A stretch of DNA of 39,228 bases, taken from contig JAGOHA010000011.1 in assembly GCA_017996395.1 (NCBI GenBank), forward strand, positions 7,787 through 47,014, read 5' to 3'. Of the stretch, positions 1 through 8,024 are shown piece by piece. The position numbers and the translations under genes are program-made. The notes under the pieces are model-generated. The model was given only the letters and a program-made list of their open reading frames with translations. It did not search any database and was not told where the DNA came from. The stretch is from Acidobacteriota bacterium (GTDB lineage Bacteria; Acidobacteriota; JAAYUB01). Position 1 is the first letter of the stretch; every line of letters starts with the position of its first letter.

Positions 1-1611
1 GGCGCGGGCCTCCCGGCTGGTGGCGTCCCGGAACGCCCCGTCTTCGATGCCCTTCAGGTTGATCATCACGTTGTAGTAGGCCCCCTCGGCGGCGCCCAGG
101 CCCATCAGGCCGCCCACGCCGGCGTCACTGATGGAGTTCCGGTTACCGTGGCGGGCCATTTCCAGGGCCAGCTCCAGCGCGGGCACGGCGCGCCGCAGCA
201 CGCCGAGCGGCACCAGCGTGGCTCCCTTGTTCGCCGCCTCCATGGCGGCGCCCCGGGCCGCTTTCTCGGCATCGGTCTTTTTGGGCAGCTTGATGGCCGC
301 CATGACCTCGTTGAACGCCTCGGTGTCGCGGTCGATGTCGTACAGGAATTCGTCCTTGAGCCGCTGGCCCTCGACGCCCACGCGCAACATGCGGTCCCGC
401 TGTTCTTCGTACCCCTTCTTGCCCGCGGTCAGGTTCGACACCATCGCCGCCAGAGCCGCCGCCAGCGCGCCCGCCAGCGAAGCCACGGATCCGCCGCCGG
501 GCGCCGGCGAGTCGGAGGACAGCTCGTTGGCGAACTCGCGCAGGTCCATGCGCTGGAGGCGCGGCGGATTCTCCGCCTCGACGCTGGCTTCGATGATCTT
601 TTTCAACGGATCGAAGGGCGTCAGCTCGGCCAGGCCCAGCGATTTCACCGCGATGTGGATGAGCTCCTCATCCGGCACGCCGGCCGGCTTGCCCTGGCGG
701 GTCAGGAAGAAAGCGCCCGCGTCCAGCAGCGCCTGTTTCGGGATCAGCCCCACCAGCTCGCTGCCGGTCACCCGCAGGCCGCGCATCTCGGCCTGGCGGC
801 ACACCTCCACGAACACCTCGTGCACAGGCGAGATCTTGTAGTTGTTGAAATTGATGGACAGCTGGGCGCAGCCGTACTGCTCGATGTACCAGCCGATCGC
901 CTTGACGGCCTTGAACTTGCCGGGAGCCCAAACTTTTTCGCCCTGCGCATCCTTGACGACGGCGCCCTTGGCGTCCTTCTTCACCCGGCCTTTCTCGCGG
1001 ATCTCCAGCGCGATGTCGTTGACCAGCGCGGCGTCGCGGGTGTTGAAGTTGATGTTGTAGGCGATCAGGAACTCCCGGGCGCCGATCACGGTGGCACCGG
1101 CGCGGGCGTTGAAGGTCGCCGGGCCGAAATCGGGCTTCCAGGCGGGGTCCCGGAGCTTGTCGGCCAATCCCTCGTACTCCCCGGCCCGGACGTCCGCCAG
1201 GTTGACCCGCTGGGGGCTCGCCGCCGCCGCTTCGTACAGGTAAACCGGGATGCCCAGTTCGTCGCCGACGCGCCGGCCCACCTGCCGGGCCAGCTCGGCG
1301 CAGTCGGCCATGGTAACGCCGCTCACCGGCACGAACGGGCACACGTCGGTGGCGCCGATCCGCGGATGGGCGCCGCTGTGGTTCGACATGTCGATCAGCT
1401 CGGCCGCCCGGCGGATGCCCTGGAAGGCCGCCTCGGCCACCGGCGCCGGTTCGCCGATCAGGGTGACCACGGTGCGGTTGGTGTCGGCGCCGGGATCCAC
1501 GTCCAGCACCTTGACGCCCTTGACGGCCGCCATGGCGGCGACGATCTTGTCGATGAGCGCCCGGTCCCGGCCCTCGCTGAAGTTGGGGACGCATTCCACG
1601 AGCTGTTTCAT
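1..1611 (-). CDS. ftcD: Formiminotransferase-cyclodeaminase, C-terminal end cut by window edge
   Basis: Bifunctional folate enzyme of histidine degradation: it moves the formimino group from formiminoglutamate to tetrahydrofolate, then deaminates 5-formimino-THF to 5,10-methenyl-THF. The frame opens with MKQLVECVPNFSEGRD, the classic transferase start. The segment around NHSGAHPRIGATDVCPF puts a histidine at residue 82, the position of the catalytic His in the mammalian enzyme. The cyclodeaminase half begins near residue 330 and carries SDSPAPGGGSVASLAGAL. 537 codons are inside the window against about 541 residues for the mammalian protein, so almost the whole protein is present and only the last residues and stop are missing. 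ATG at 1611 has AGGAG (1620-1624 on the complement) as ribosome binding site. No other hut gene is in view. Confidence 0.93.
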   Translation of the reverse strand, partial: MKQLVECVPNFSEGRDRALIDKIVAAMAAVKGVKVLDVDPGADTNRTVVTLIGEPAPVAEAAFQGIRRAAELIDMSNHSGAHPRIGATDVCPFVPVSGVTMADCAELARQVGRRVGDELGIPVYLYEAAAASPQRVNLADVRAGEYEGLADKLRDPAWKPDFGPATFNARAGATVIGAREFLIAYNINFNTRDAALVNDIALEIREKGRVKKDAKGAVVKDAQGEKVWAPGKFKAVKAIGWYIEQYGCAQLSINFNNYKISPVHEVFVEVCRQAEMRGLRVTGSELVGLIPKQALLDAGAFFLTRQGKPAGVPDEELIHIAVKSLGLAELTPFDPLKKIIEASVEAENPPRLQRMDLREFANELSSDSPAPGGGSVASLAGALAAALAAMVSNLTAGKKGYEEQRDRMLRVGVEGQRLKDEFLYDIDRDTEAFNEVMAAIKLPKKTDAEKAARGAAMEAANKGATLVPLGVLRRAVPALELALEMARHGNRNSISDAGVGGLMGLGAAEGAYYNVMINLKGIEDGAFRDATSREARA

Positions 1612-1650
1612 GAACGTGACTCCTGTTGGCCGACCGCGCGGCGGGGGGCC

Positions 1651-1686
1651 AAAAAAAATGGCCGCTCCGGCACAGGCTCGGGCGGC
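1651..1686 (-). terminator. Possible intrinsic terminator downstream of tRNA-Ser
   Basis: On the minus strand GCCGC (1682-1686) can pair with GCGGC (1661-1665), and an uninterrupted run of eight T follows two bases later (A-run at 1651-1658 on the plus strand). It lies just past the tRNA 3' end and before the ftcD start. The stem is only five pairs with a 16-base loop, so this is a moderate call. Confidence 0.4.
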
Positions 1687-1697
1687 TCAAGATGAAA

Positions 1698-1787
<90 letters not shown>

Positions 1788-1875
1788 GTGAGGGTTGAAT
1801 ACTCGATGACCGTAAAGAACAGACCCGATCGCAGAAGGCGTATTGTAATGAAATTTTCCGAAAAAGAAAGAGAAA

Positions 1876-2640
1876 TTACAACCGGTCGAGAAACCGGGGA
1901 TCCATGAGGAAGCGCTCCCTGACATTGGCCATGGCGGCCAGGGCGCTGTTCCGAATCCGGGGGACATGCCGCTCGAGATCGGCCAGCAGTTCCTTCACCC
2001 AATGTCGGCGGAGCCGCTGGAGGTTTTTCTCCGGACAGGCTGACGGCACCGCCGCCAATCCGAGGCCGGCGAAATACCGGGTCACCTCGCTTTCGTAAAC
2101 GTGACACAGGGGCCGGATCACGGTGTTCCGGCCATCGTCGGAACGCAGCACGGGCGGCATGCCCGCCAGTTGTCCCGTGAAAAACAGGTTCAGCAGCAGG
2201 TTCTCGATGAGGTCGTCGGCGTGGTGGCCGAGGGCGATCTTGTTGCACCGGTGCCGGGGCGCCGCCGCGTAGAGATGCCCGCGCCGCAGGCGGGAGCACA
2301 GGGGGCACAGCGTCGGGGCGTTCGCCCGCTTCGATTCGAGGATTCCGGCGATGGGCGCCGGCTCCACGACCAGTTCCGCGCCCAGGCGGGCCACCTGCCG
2401 CCGCACCGCGTCGGTGTCGAAACCCGGGAAGCCCGGATCCAGCGTGAACGGAACCAGCTCGTAGCGGACCGGCGCCCGGCGCTGGAGGCGCAGGAGCACG
2501 TCCAGCATCACCAGCGAATCCTTGCCGCCGCTGATGGCCACCAGCACCCGGTCGCCGTCGCCCAGCATGCTGTAGCGCCCGATGACCTCACCCACCCGGC
2601 GGCGCAGGTCGCGCTCCGTGAACGTGTTGTCCGTCTGCAC
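1876..2640 (-). CDS. ttcA: tRNA 2-thiocytidine synthetase TtcA
   Basis: ATP-dependent enzyme that thiolates cytidine 32 in the tRNA anticodon loop, using an iron-sulfur cluster. The 254-residue protein has the PP-loop ATP-binding motif SGGKDS at residues 37-42. CPLCSRLRRG follows, with Cys112 and Cys115, and a third cysteine, Cys202, sits in VPSACPEKN. This three-cysteine layout matches the cluster ligands of E. coli TtcA. HHADD at about 139-143 is also typical of the family. ATG at 2640 has GAGGAG seven bases upstream. It lies downstream of the aldehyde dehydrogenase on the same strand, separated by about 100 bp that contain two hairpins. TilS is excluded by the cysteine pattern and short length. 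Confidence 0.93.
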   Translation of the reverse strand: MQTDNTFTERDLRRRVGEVIGRYSMLGDGDRVLVAISGGKDSLVMLDVLLRLQRRAPVRYELVPFTLDPGFPGFDTDAVRRQVARLGAELVVEPAPIAGILESKRANAPTLCPLCSRLRRGHLYAAAPRHRCNKIALGHHADDLIENLLLNLFFTGQLAGMPPVLRSDDGRNTVIRPLCHVYESEVTRYFAGLGLAAVPSACPEKNLQRLRRHWVKELLADLERHVPRIRNSALAAMANVRERFLMDPRFLDRL

Positions 2641-2669
2641 GCGGTGTCTCCTCGTCAGGCCGCCCGGAT

Positions 2670-2729
2670 GGGGGATCCTGCCGTCCCCCGGTCGGTGAAC
2701 GGACAGTCCGTGATCTTCGACCGAAGATC
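2670..2729. repeat. Two consecutive hairpins between aldehyde dehydrogenase gene and ttcA
   Basis: Perfect palindrome GATCTTCGACCGAAGATC at 2712-2729 (8-bp arms, 2-base centre), 14 bp past the dehydrogenase stop. A second inverted repeat, GGGGGA (2670-2675) with TCCCCC (2684-2689), lies closer to ttcA. Neither is followed by a T-run on the minus strand, so they are not textbook terminators. They could be a 3'-end processing or stabilising structure for the dehydrogenase mRNA, or an operator for ttcA. Confidence 0.6.
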
Positions 2730-2743
2730 CGCGCTCAGGCGCC

Positions 2744-4498
2744 TCAGTACGATTTGGAAGCGGAACGGTCCGGGCCGCCGTCCTCGATCCATTGGAACAC
2801 GCGGTGTTGCTCGCCGAGGTCCCGCGCCAGCGGCGTCATCCGGGTCCGGTCCGAGACGATGATTCGCTGGTTCTGCTTCACCGCCGCCAGGACCTCCTGC
2901 TCGCCGACGAAGTCCGCCGGCTTCGGCATTTCAACCGGCGCCGGCGGCCGGTCGTCGGCCGGCGGCGTGTCGCCGGCGGGTGGCACCGCCGGCCGGCCGG
3001 CCGGAGCGTCCGTTGCCATCATTTCGGCGATCACCTGGGCGACGACGCCGCGGACGCGGTCGCGGTCAGGGAGCACAGGCCCAGCCGGCGGCGTGGACGG
3101 TGCGGGCGGCGCCGCAGCGGGACGCTCGGGTGAGGCCCGGGTGAACCGGATGGGTCGGGTGCCGAAGGCCAGCCGCTTGATGTTGACCAGGTGGCGCGCC
3201 GACACGTTGTCGGTTGTGATGTTGTTGCCCCACGTGCCGCAGCCGAGGGTCAGCGAGGGCGTCAGGCCAGTGGCGTACCCGATGGCGCCGTGGGTGCCCG
3301 AGGTGTTGGCGAGGATCCGGAAGGCGGGTTTTTCCAGGGCGAATCTCATGATGACGTCCTGGTCCTGGGAGTGGATCACCATGCTGTGGCCCATCCCGCC
3401 GTAGGTGAGCAACTCGATGCATCGCGCACACCCCTCCAACCAGCCATCCACCGCGTAGAAAGCCAGAACGGGCGAGAGCTTCTCCATGGACAGCGGCTCC
3501 TGCGGTCCCACAGCTGCCAGTTCCGCGATGAGACAGGGTGTCTCGGCGGGCACTTTGAACCCCGCCAGCTCCGCGATCACCGCCGCGTCGCGGCCGACGA
3601 TCCGCGGATTGATCCTGCCTCCCTGCACCACCGCCGCTTCCAGCAGCCGTTTTTCCGCGGGTGAACAGAAATGGGCGCCCCGCGCGGTGAACTCGGTCCG
3701 CACGGCCTCCAGCAGGGGCCGGTCCACGATGACCGCCTGCTCCGAGGCGCAGACCGTGCCGTTGTCGAAGCACTTCCCGGCCAGCACGAGTTCGACCGCC
3801 GCGGCCGCCTGGGCGGTCCGTTCGATGAAGGCCGGCACGTTGCCCGGGCCGACGCCGAACGCCGGCTTGCCGGAGCCGTAGGCGGCCTTGACCAGACCGT
3901 GCCCGCCGGTGGCCAGGATGACGGCCGTGAGGCGGTGCCGCATCAACTCCTCCGTGGCCTCCAGGGTGGGGTTGCGAAGGCAGCCGACGATTCCCTCGGG
4001 AGCGCCGGCCAGTACGGCCGCCGCGTGCAGGATGTCGGCGGTTTTGGCGATGCAGTCCTTGGCGGCCGGGTGGGGCGAAAAGACCACCGCGTTGCGTCCC
4101 TTGAGGGATATCAGCGCCTTGAAGATCGTGGTGCTGGTGGGATTCGTCGACGGAATGATGCCGGCAACCACCCCCATGGGCACGGCGATCTCATACACTT
4201 GCTGGGCCGGATCCTCGGCGACCACGCCGACGGTCTTCAAATTCCGGATATCCTCGAAGATCTCGCGCGCGGCGAAGGTGTTCTTCGTGACCTTGTCCTC
4301 GACCCGGCCGAAGCCGGTCTCCTGCACCGCCAGCCGGGCCAGTTCCTCGGCGTGGGCCAGCGCCTCCCGCGAGACCGCCTCCACCACGCGATCCACCTGT
4401 TCCTGGCTGAATTCGGCAAAACGGCGCTGGGCGTCGGCGGCCAGTCGCAGCAGGTGGCGCACTTCCTGCACCGCCATCAGGTCTTGATCTAGTTGCAT
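2744..4498 (-). CDS. CoA-acylating aldehyde dehydrogenase (EutE/PduP/AdhE-N type) with C-terminal extension
   Basis: Likely converts an aldehyde (acetaldehyde or propionaldehyde) plus CoA and NAD+ to acyl-CoA and NADH, or the reverse. Residues about 1-450 form the aldehyde dehydrogenase core: [15 protein letters not shown] near 115-129, the nucleotide-binding [15 protein letters not shown] at 212-226, and catalytic Cys250 in [10 protein letters not shown]. The remaining 130 residues are unusual: Pro/Ala-rich linkers flank an amphipathic helix (about 479-495), and a segment with [11 protein letters not shown] (555-565) follows. Similar short helices on linkers serve as encapsulation peptides in microcompartment enzymes, but no shell gene is in this window. 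I chose ATG 4498 because GGAG lies eight bases upstream; the frame is open further upstream but overlaps the promoter. 584 residues, about 120 longer than EutE or PduP. Confidence 0.85.
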   Translation of the reverse strand: MQLDQDLMAVQEVRHLLRLAADAQRRFAEFSQEQVDRVVEAVSREALAHAEELARLAVQETGFGRVEDKVTKNTFAAREIFEDIRNLKTVGVVAEDPAQQVYEIAVPMGVVAGIIPSTNPTSTTIFKALISLKGRNAVVFSPHPAAKDCIAKTADILHAAAVLAGAPEGIVGCLRNPTLEATEELMRHRLTAVILATGGHGLVKAAYGSGKPAFGVGPGNVPAFIERTAQAAAAVELVLAGKCFDNGTVCASEQAVIVDRPLLEAVRTEFTARGAHFCSPAEKRLLEAAVVQGGRINPRIVGRDAAVIAELAGFKVPAETPCLIAELAAVGPQEPLSMEKLSPVLAFYAVDGWLEGCARCIELLTYGGMGHSMVIHSQDQDVIMRFALEKPAFRILANTSGTHGAIGYATGLTPSLTLGCGTWGNNITTDNVSARHLVNIKRLAFGTRPIRFTRASPERPAAAPPAPSTPPAGPVLPDRDRVRGVVAQVIAEMMATDAPAGRPAVPPAGDTPPADDRPPAPVEMPKPADFVGEQEVLAAVKQNQRIIVSDRTRMTPLARDLGEQHRVFQWIEDGGPDRSASKSY

Positions 4499-4526
4499 GA
4501 CGGGCTCTCCGGAATTGAGTGTGCCC

Positions 4527-4561
4527 ACTGTAGCACGCGACTGACAGCCGGTCAACCGGCT
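4527..4561 (-). promoter_or_regulatory. Promoter with palindromic operator for the aldehyde dehydrogenase gene
   Basis: On the complement TTGACC (4550-4555) is followed after exactly 17 bp by TACAGT (4527-4532), a good sigma70-type pair about 30 bp upstream of the dehydrogenase ATG. The -35 sits inside a perfect inverted repeat, AGCCGGTCAACCGGCT at 4546-4561 (7-bp arms, 2-base centre). A dimeric regulator bound there would block RNA polymerase, so repression is the simplest reading. Confidence 0.6.
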
Positions 4562-4591
4562 GGGGATCGCTGTGCCGCCGCCCCCCGATCA

Positions 4592-5116
4592 TCAAAGCCG
4601 GGGCGTGTGCCGTTCGATAAGCTCCAGAACGTCCGCGTCGATCTCCATCCGGGCCCGCCGAAAGATGGTCTGGAGCAGGATGATCACCCGGTCGCGCGGG
4701 CGCACCGCCTCGATCCGCCCCTCCAGACCGTCGAACAAAGTCCCGTGGATCCGCACCCGGTCACCGGGCGCCAGGGCGCGGTCAGCCTCCAGATAGCCCT
4801 TGGCCGCCATCCGGTCCCGGAGAGTCTGGATGATCAGAGGGTCGACCGGCACGGGTTTTTCGTTGAAGGTGATGACCTTCTGGACGCCTTCCAGGTGATT
4901 CACGGTGTACAGCCAGCGCGCTGCGTCGAACCGGGCGAACAGGTAGCAGGGAAAGAGCGGCCGGATTTGATAGCGTCCGCGGCGGTGTGTGCCTGCCAGA
5001 GGCAGGAAGGTCTCGAAGCCCAGCTGCAGCAGCTTCACGTCGGCGTAATGCTCCCGCAACCGTTTCGTGTAGATCGCGTACCAGCAGGGGGTGTCCACGT
5101 TCGGTGATTCGCTCAC
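4592..5116 (-). CDS. NusG/RfaH-family transcription antiterminator
   Basis: Paralogue of the elongation factor NusG; RfaH, UpxY and LoaP members help RNA polymerase read through long operons, often for polysaccharides. The 174-residue protein opens with an NGN domain (CWYAIYTKRLREHYADVKLL, 11-30; PCYLFARFD, 56-64) and ends in a KOW-like domain (PGDRVRIHGTLFDGLEGRIE, 117-136). The housekeeping nusG normally lies beside secE and rplK, which are absent here, so a specialised paralogue is likely. The start is GTG at 5116 with AGAGG just upstream. It is a single gene transcribed away from the polysaccharide cluster that begins near 10.9 kb. Which operon it serves cannot be read from the sequence. 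Confidence 0.85.
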   Translation of the reverse strand: MSESPNVDTPCWYAIYTKRLREHYADVKLLQLGFETFLPLAGTHRRGRYQIRPLFPCYLFARFDAARWLYTVNHLEGVQKVITFNEKPVPVDPLIIQTLRDRMAAKGYLEADRALAPGDRVRIHGTLFDGLEGRIEAVRPRDRVIILLQTIFRRARMEIDADVLELIERHTPRL

Positions 5117-5151
5117 GGGTCCTCTGATCGTCCTTACGTCGTATCCGTACT

Positions 5152-5179
5152 ATTATACCCGCCGCCCGAGATATGCCAA
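5152..5179 (-). promoter_or_regulatory. Promoter of the NusG-like gene
   Basis: On the complement TTGGCA (5174-5179) is followed after 16 bp by a perfect TATAAT (5152-5157). The predicted start near 5145 leaves a short leader of about 30 bases before the GTG start at 5116. Confidence 0.6.
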
Positions 5180-5252
5180 CGCTTCGCCTCCGTTCAGATG
5201 AAATAATCGTGCGGGCCGGTACAATGTTCTTCCCAAACACGTTCAGATAAGG

Positions 5253-5258
5253 TATAAA
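5253..5258 (+). promoter_or_regulatory. Weak candidate -10 for the rodZ-like gene
   Basis: TATAAA lies 30 bp before the ATG at 5289 in the 172-bp divergent spacer. No convincing -35 is present 16-18 bp upstream, so this rests on the -10 alone. Confidence 0.3.
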
Positions 5259-5288
5259 TGTCCCCATCATCACAATCAGGATTTAGCG

Positions 5289-6155
5289 ATGGCCACGGTT
5301 GGAGAGATTCTCAAACAGAAGCGCCAGGAACAGAACCTGACCCTTCACGATGTCTCCGAGGTCACCAAGATCAGCACGAATTTTCTGGACGCCATCGAAA
5401 ACAACGCGTTCAAGAAGCTGCCACGCGGTGTGTTCCCGAAGATGTTCATTCGCGCCTATGCCCGCCACCTGGGGCTGGATGATGACCGGCTGATCCAGTT
5501 GTATTTCGAGCAGGCGGCCGAGATCGAAAGCGAGGAAACGCCAGCCCCTGAAGGGCCCCGCATGGCGCCGATCCGCCGGCGCCGCGGACACTGGACAAGG
5601 ATTCTGGTGGCGGCGGTGGTGATGGGCGCACTCCTGGGGACCATCTATCTGGTCTACCGGGCGAGCGAGTCCAGTCCGCCGTTGAGCGAGGCAACTCCAC
5701 CGGAGCCACCGCCGCCCCTTGCCGAACCCGCACCGACACCGGGACCTGCGGCGACCGACAACCCGGCGGCCGCAGTCGCGGATATCCCCACTCCGGATGG
5801 TACACTCCTGCCCGCAGCATCCCCCGCCCCGCCGACCTCCGGCGAATCGCCCGGACCGCCCGCCACCGCTGGACCCGATCCGCAGTCGCTGGCTCTCGCC
5901 CTGCGAGCCAGCGCCGTCTGCTGGGTGCGCGTCGTGAGCGAAGGCGTCCCTCAGGATTTCATCCTCCAGCCTGGTGAGACATTCCAATACCGCTATGTCA
6001 AACCCATTGTGCTGCAGGTGGGTAACGCCGGCGGCGTCACCCTGTTCCTCAACGGCCAGGCTACCCGCCCGATGGGCACCACCGGCCAGGTGGTGGAGTT
6101 GAACCTGTCGCCGTCAAACTGGCGGGATTACATCGCGGCCCCCGAGGAACCCTGA
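5289..6155 (+). CDS. rodZ: RodZ-like HTH membrane protein (HTH_25, DUF4115)
   Basis: RodZ links the MreB cytoskeleton to the cell-wall elongation machinery. The 288-residue protein has the expected plan. A cytoplasmic Cro/CI-type helix-turn-helix covers residues 1-75 (VGEILKQKRQEQNLTLHDVS). A basic stretch RRRRGHW (97-103) leads into one transmembrane helix (about 104-123). A Pro/Ala-rich periplasmic linker of about 70 residues follows, and a C-terminal beta domain of DUF4115 type (about 198-280; WVRVVSEG, FILQPGETFQY) ends the protein. The stop is one base before the start of the next gene, so they are probably co-transcribed. HTH plus DUF4115 proteins are not all proven MreB partners, so the name is by architecture. 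Confidence 0.85.
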   Translation: MATVGEILKQKRQEQNLTLHDVSEVTKISTNFLDAIENNAFKKLPRGVFPKMFIRAYARHLGLDDDRLIQLYFEQAAEIESEETPAPEGPRMAPIRRRRGHWTRILVAAVVMGALLGTIYLVYRASESSPPLSEATPPEPPPPLAEPAPTPGPAATDNPAAAVADIPTPDGTLLPAASPAPPTSGESPGPPATAGPDPQSLALALRASAVCWVRVVSEGVPQDFILQPGETFQYRYVKPIVLQVGNAGGVTLFLNGQATRPMGTTGQVVELNLSPSNWRDYIAAPEEP

Positions 6156-6156
6156 C

Positions 6157-7239
6157 ATGGCCGTCTCCAATCCATTGCTGAGCGCCATCCGCTCCGGCGC
6201 CGCCCCAAAAATGATCAAGCTCGCCGCCGCCCGCGGCAGTCTGCCGCTGCCGCCGGAAATCCTGCTGGAAGCCCAAGCCTCTCTCCTGAAGGATGGCGAT
6301 CCGGAAATCCGGCAGGCCGCCGAAGAGGGTCTGCACGCCTACTCGCCGGCAGAGATGGCGGCGTTGATGGAGAACAGGGAGATCACACCGTTCGCCATCG
6401 ATCAGGTGGCCGGGTGCTTCCGGGGCAACGCCCTGATCGTTGAGAAGATCATCATCAATCCCAACACCGACACCCGGACCCTCACCGGCCTGGCCCCGAT
6501 CATCTCGCAGTCCCTGGCCGAACTCCTCATCAACAACCAGGTCCGGCTCATCGAAGCCCCCGAAATCCTCGCCAGTCTCCGCCAGAATCCCAACCTGAGC
6601 CCGGGTGATCGCCAGCGGCTGGAGGAAATCGAGCACGACTTTCTGGGCGAAGGCGCGGCGGTGGCGCCGGCCGCGACGCCGCTGCCGGTGGAGGAATCGA
6701 GGGTCGAGGACATCCCTTTCACCGAAGAGGAGCGGGCGGAACTTTCGTCGCTGGACGCCGACGCCCCGACCGCGCCATCCAAAGAGGAGCAGGAATACAT
6801 CGAGGAGCTGGCCGAAGGCGATCAGGACAAGCTCACCCTCTACCAGAAGATGGCCACCCTGTCGGTGAGCGACAAGGTCAAGCTGGCCCTGCTGGGACGG
6901 CGGGAGGAGCGGTCGCTGCTGATTCGTGACTCGAACAAGCTGGTGTCGACATCGGTCCTGTCGAGCCCGAAACTCACCGATTCCGAAATCGAGATCTTTG
7001 CCCAGCTCCGCAACGTGTCGCACGAAGTGCTCCGGATCATCGGCACCAACAAGGAACTCACTAAGAATTACCGGGTGGTCTATTATCTGGTCCGCAACCC
7101 GAAGGCCCCCGTGGAAGTCACCATGCCCCTGCTCAACCGGCTGACGAGCATGGACCTGAAGCTGCTCCAGATCGAAAAGTCCGTCCCGGAATCCGTCCGC
7201 GCCCAAGCCAAGCGCATCATCAGCCGCCGCCAACCCTGA
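6157..7239 (+). CDS. Conserved helical-repeat protein of unknown function
   Basis: I do not know a function. The 360-residue protein is predicted almost wholly helical, soluble and without signal peptide. The N-terminal part (1-165) holds short repeats of about 30 residues resembling HEAT or leucine-rich-variant repeats. An acidic Ala/Pro-rich linker spans 166-225. The C-terminal domain (228-357) contains MATLSVSDKVKLALLGRREE and LLIRDSNKLVSTSVL, then LRNVSHEVLRIIG and LVRNPKAPVEVTMPLLNRL. Proteins with this C-terminal block are, to my recollection, widespread in Acidobacteriota and the former Deltaproteobacteria. It begins one base after the rodZ-like stop, so a link to cell shape or division is a reasonable guess but no more. 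Confidence 0.8.
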   Translation: MAVSNPLLSAIRSGAAPKMIKLAAARGSLPLPPEILLEAQASLLKDGDPEIRQAAEEGLHAYSPAEMAALMENREITPFAIDQVAGCFRGNALIVEKIIINPNTDTRTLTGLAPIISQSLAELLINNQVRLIEAPEILASLRQNPNLSPGDRQRLEEIEHDFLGEGAAVAPAATPLPVEESRVEDIPFTEEERAELSSLDADAPTAPSKEEQEYIEELAEGDQDKLTLYQKMATLSVSDKVKLALLGRREERSLLIRDSNKLVSTSVLSSPKLTDSEIEIFAQLRNVSHEVLRIIGTNKELTKNYRVVYYLVRNPKAPVEVTMPLLNRLTSMDLKLLQIEKSVPESVRAQAKRIISRRQP

Positions 7240-7254
7240 TCCCGCAGTTTGTTT

Positions 7255-7283
7255 TTGACAATCCGACGCCTCTCCTCTACAAT
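7255..7283 (+). promoter_or_regulatory. Sigma70-type promoter of the lytic transglycosylase gene
   Basis: Perfect TTGACA (7255-7260), exactly 17 bp, then TACAAT (7278-7283). The predicted start near 7290 gives a leader of under 20 bases, with AGGGG before the ATG at 7308. Confidence 0.72.
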
Positions 7284-7307
7284 TGGTGCGGCCGAAGGGG
7301 CCGCCAG

Positions 7308-8024
7308 ATGCGGAAGTCTCTGCTTTTATTAACTTTTTGCCTGAGCCTGCACCCGCTGACCGTCCGGGCGGAGACGTTTTACTCCTACGTCAACCGCAGC
7401 GGCTGCATCGTGTTCAGCAACTACGCGCCCAAGAGCGGGGAAGCCACATCGGTCAAGGAAATCGAGATCGAGCGCGAACAGGACCGCCCGGACCTGATCC
7501 AGTTTGACGAAAGCCGATTCAACCAGTACGACCCGCTGATCAAGAAGTACGGCTCCGAGCTGGAGGTCGATTTCAACCTGATCAAGGCGTTGATTCTGGT
7601 CGAATCCAACTTCAACCCGCGGGCGGTCTCGCCCAAGGGCGCCCGGGGGTTGATGCAGCTGATGCCCGATACGGCCCGCCGGTATGGCGTCTTCGACCTG
7701 TTCGATCCCGAAGAGAACATCCGCGGCGGCACCAACCATCTCCGCTTTCTCATCGACATGTTTCAGGGCGACCTGGAACTGGTCCTGTCGGCTTACAACG
7801 CCGGTGAAAACCTGGTCCGCAAGCTGAACCGGATCCCCCGGATCCCGGAGACCATCAAGTATGTCCGGAAAATCGTGGAGATTTACGGCAGCACCAAAGT
7901 CCGGGGGAACGAACAATACGCGGTCTACACCCCCGGCACCCGGATGTTCCGATATTACGATCAGAACGGCGTACTCACCTTCACCAACATCGATCCGCCG
8001 GCCGATGCCCGGCCGGTCAAGTGA
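7308..8024 (+). CDS. Secreted lytic transglycosylase (SLT domain)
   Basis: Cleaves the MurNAc-GlcNAc bond of peptidoglycan in the periplasm to give 1,6-anhydromuropeptides. Residues 1-21 are a signal peptide. The SLT domain covers about 73-195: LIKALILVESNFNP carries catalytic Glu99, followed by KGARGLMQLMPDTA (110-123) and SAYNAGENLV (161-170), the family hallmarks. The catalytic domain is bracketed by two DUF4124-like motifs, FYSYVNRSGCIVFSN at 24-38 and FRYYDQNGVLTFTN at 214-227. The 238-residue length fits small MltC/Slt-like enzymes with no lipobox. It has its own promoter and is followed 68 bp later by glmS, a gene for an amino-sugar precursor of the same polymer. Confidence 0.92.
   Translation: MRKSLLLLTFCLSLHPLTVRAETFYSYVNRSGCIVFSNYAPKSGEATSVKEIEIEREQDRPDLIQFDESRFNQYDPLIKKYGSELEVDFNLIKALILVESNFNPRAVSPKGARGLMQLMPDTARRYGVFDLFDPEENIRGGTNHLRFLIDMFQGDLELVLSAYNAGENLVRKLNRIPRIPETIKYVRKIVEIYGSTKVRGNEQYAVYTPGTRMFRYYDQNGVLTFTNIDPPADARPVK

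Noticed and set aside
148..1695. Long plus-strand open frame opposite ftcD
   Set aside because: Arg/Gly/His-rich shadow of the real minus-strand gene with no domain; GC-rich DNA yields many such frames.
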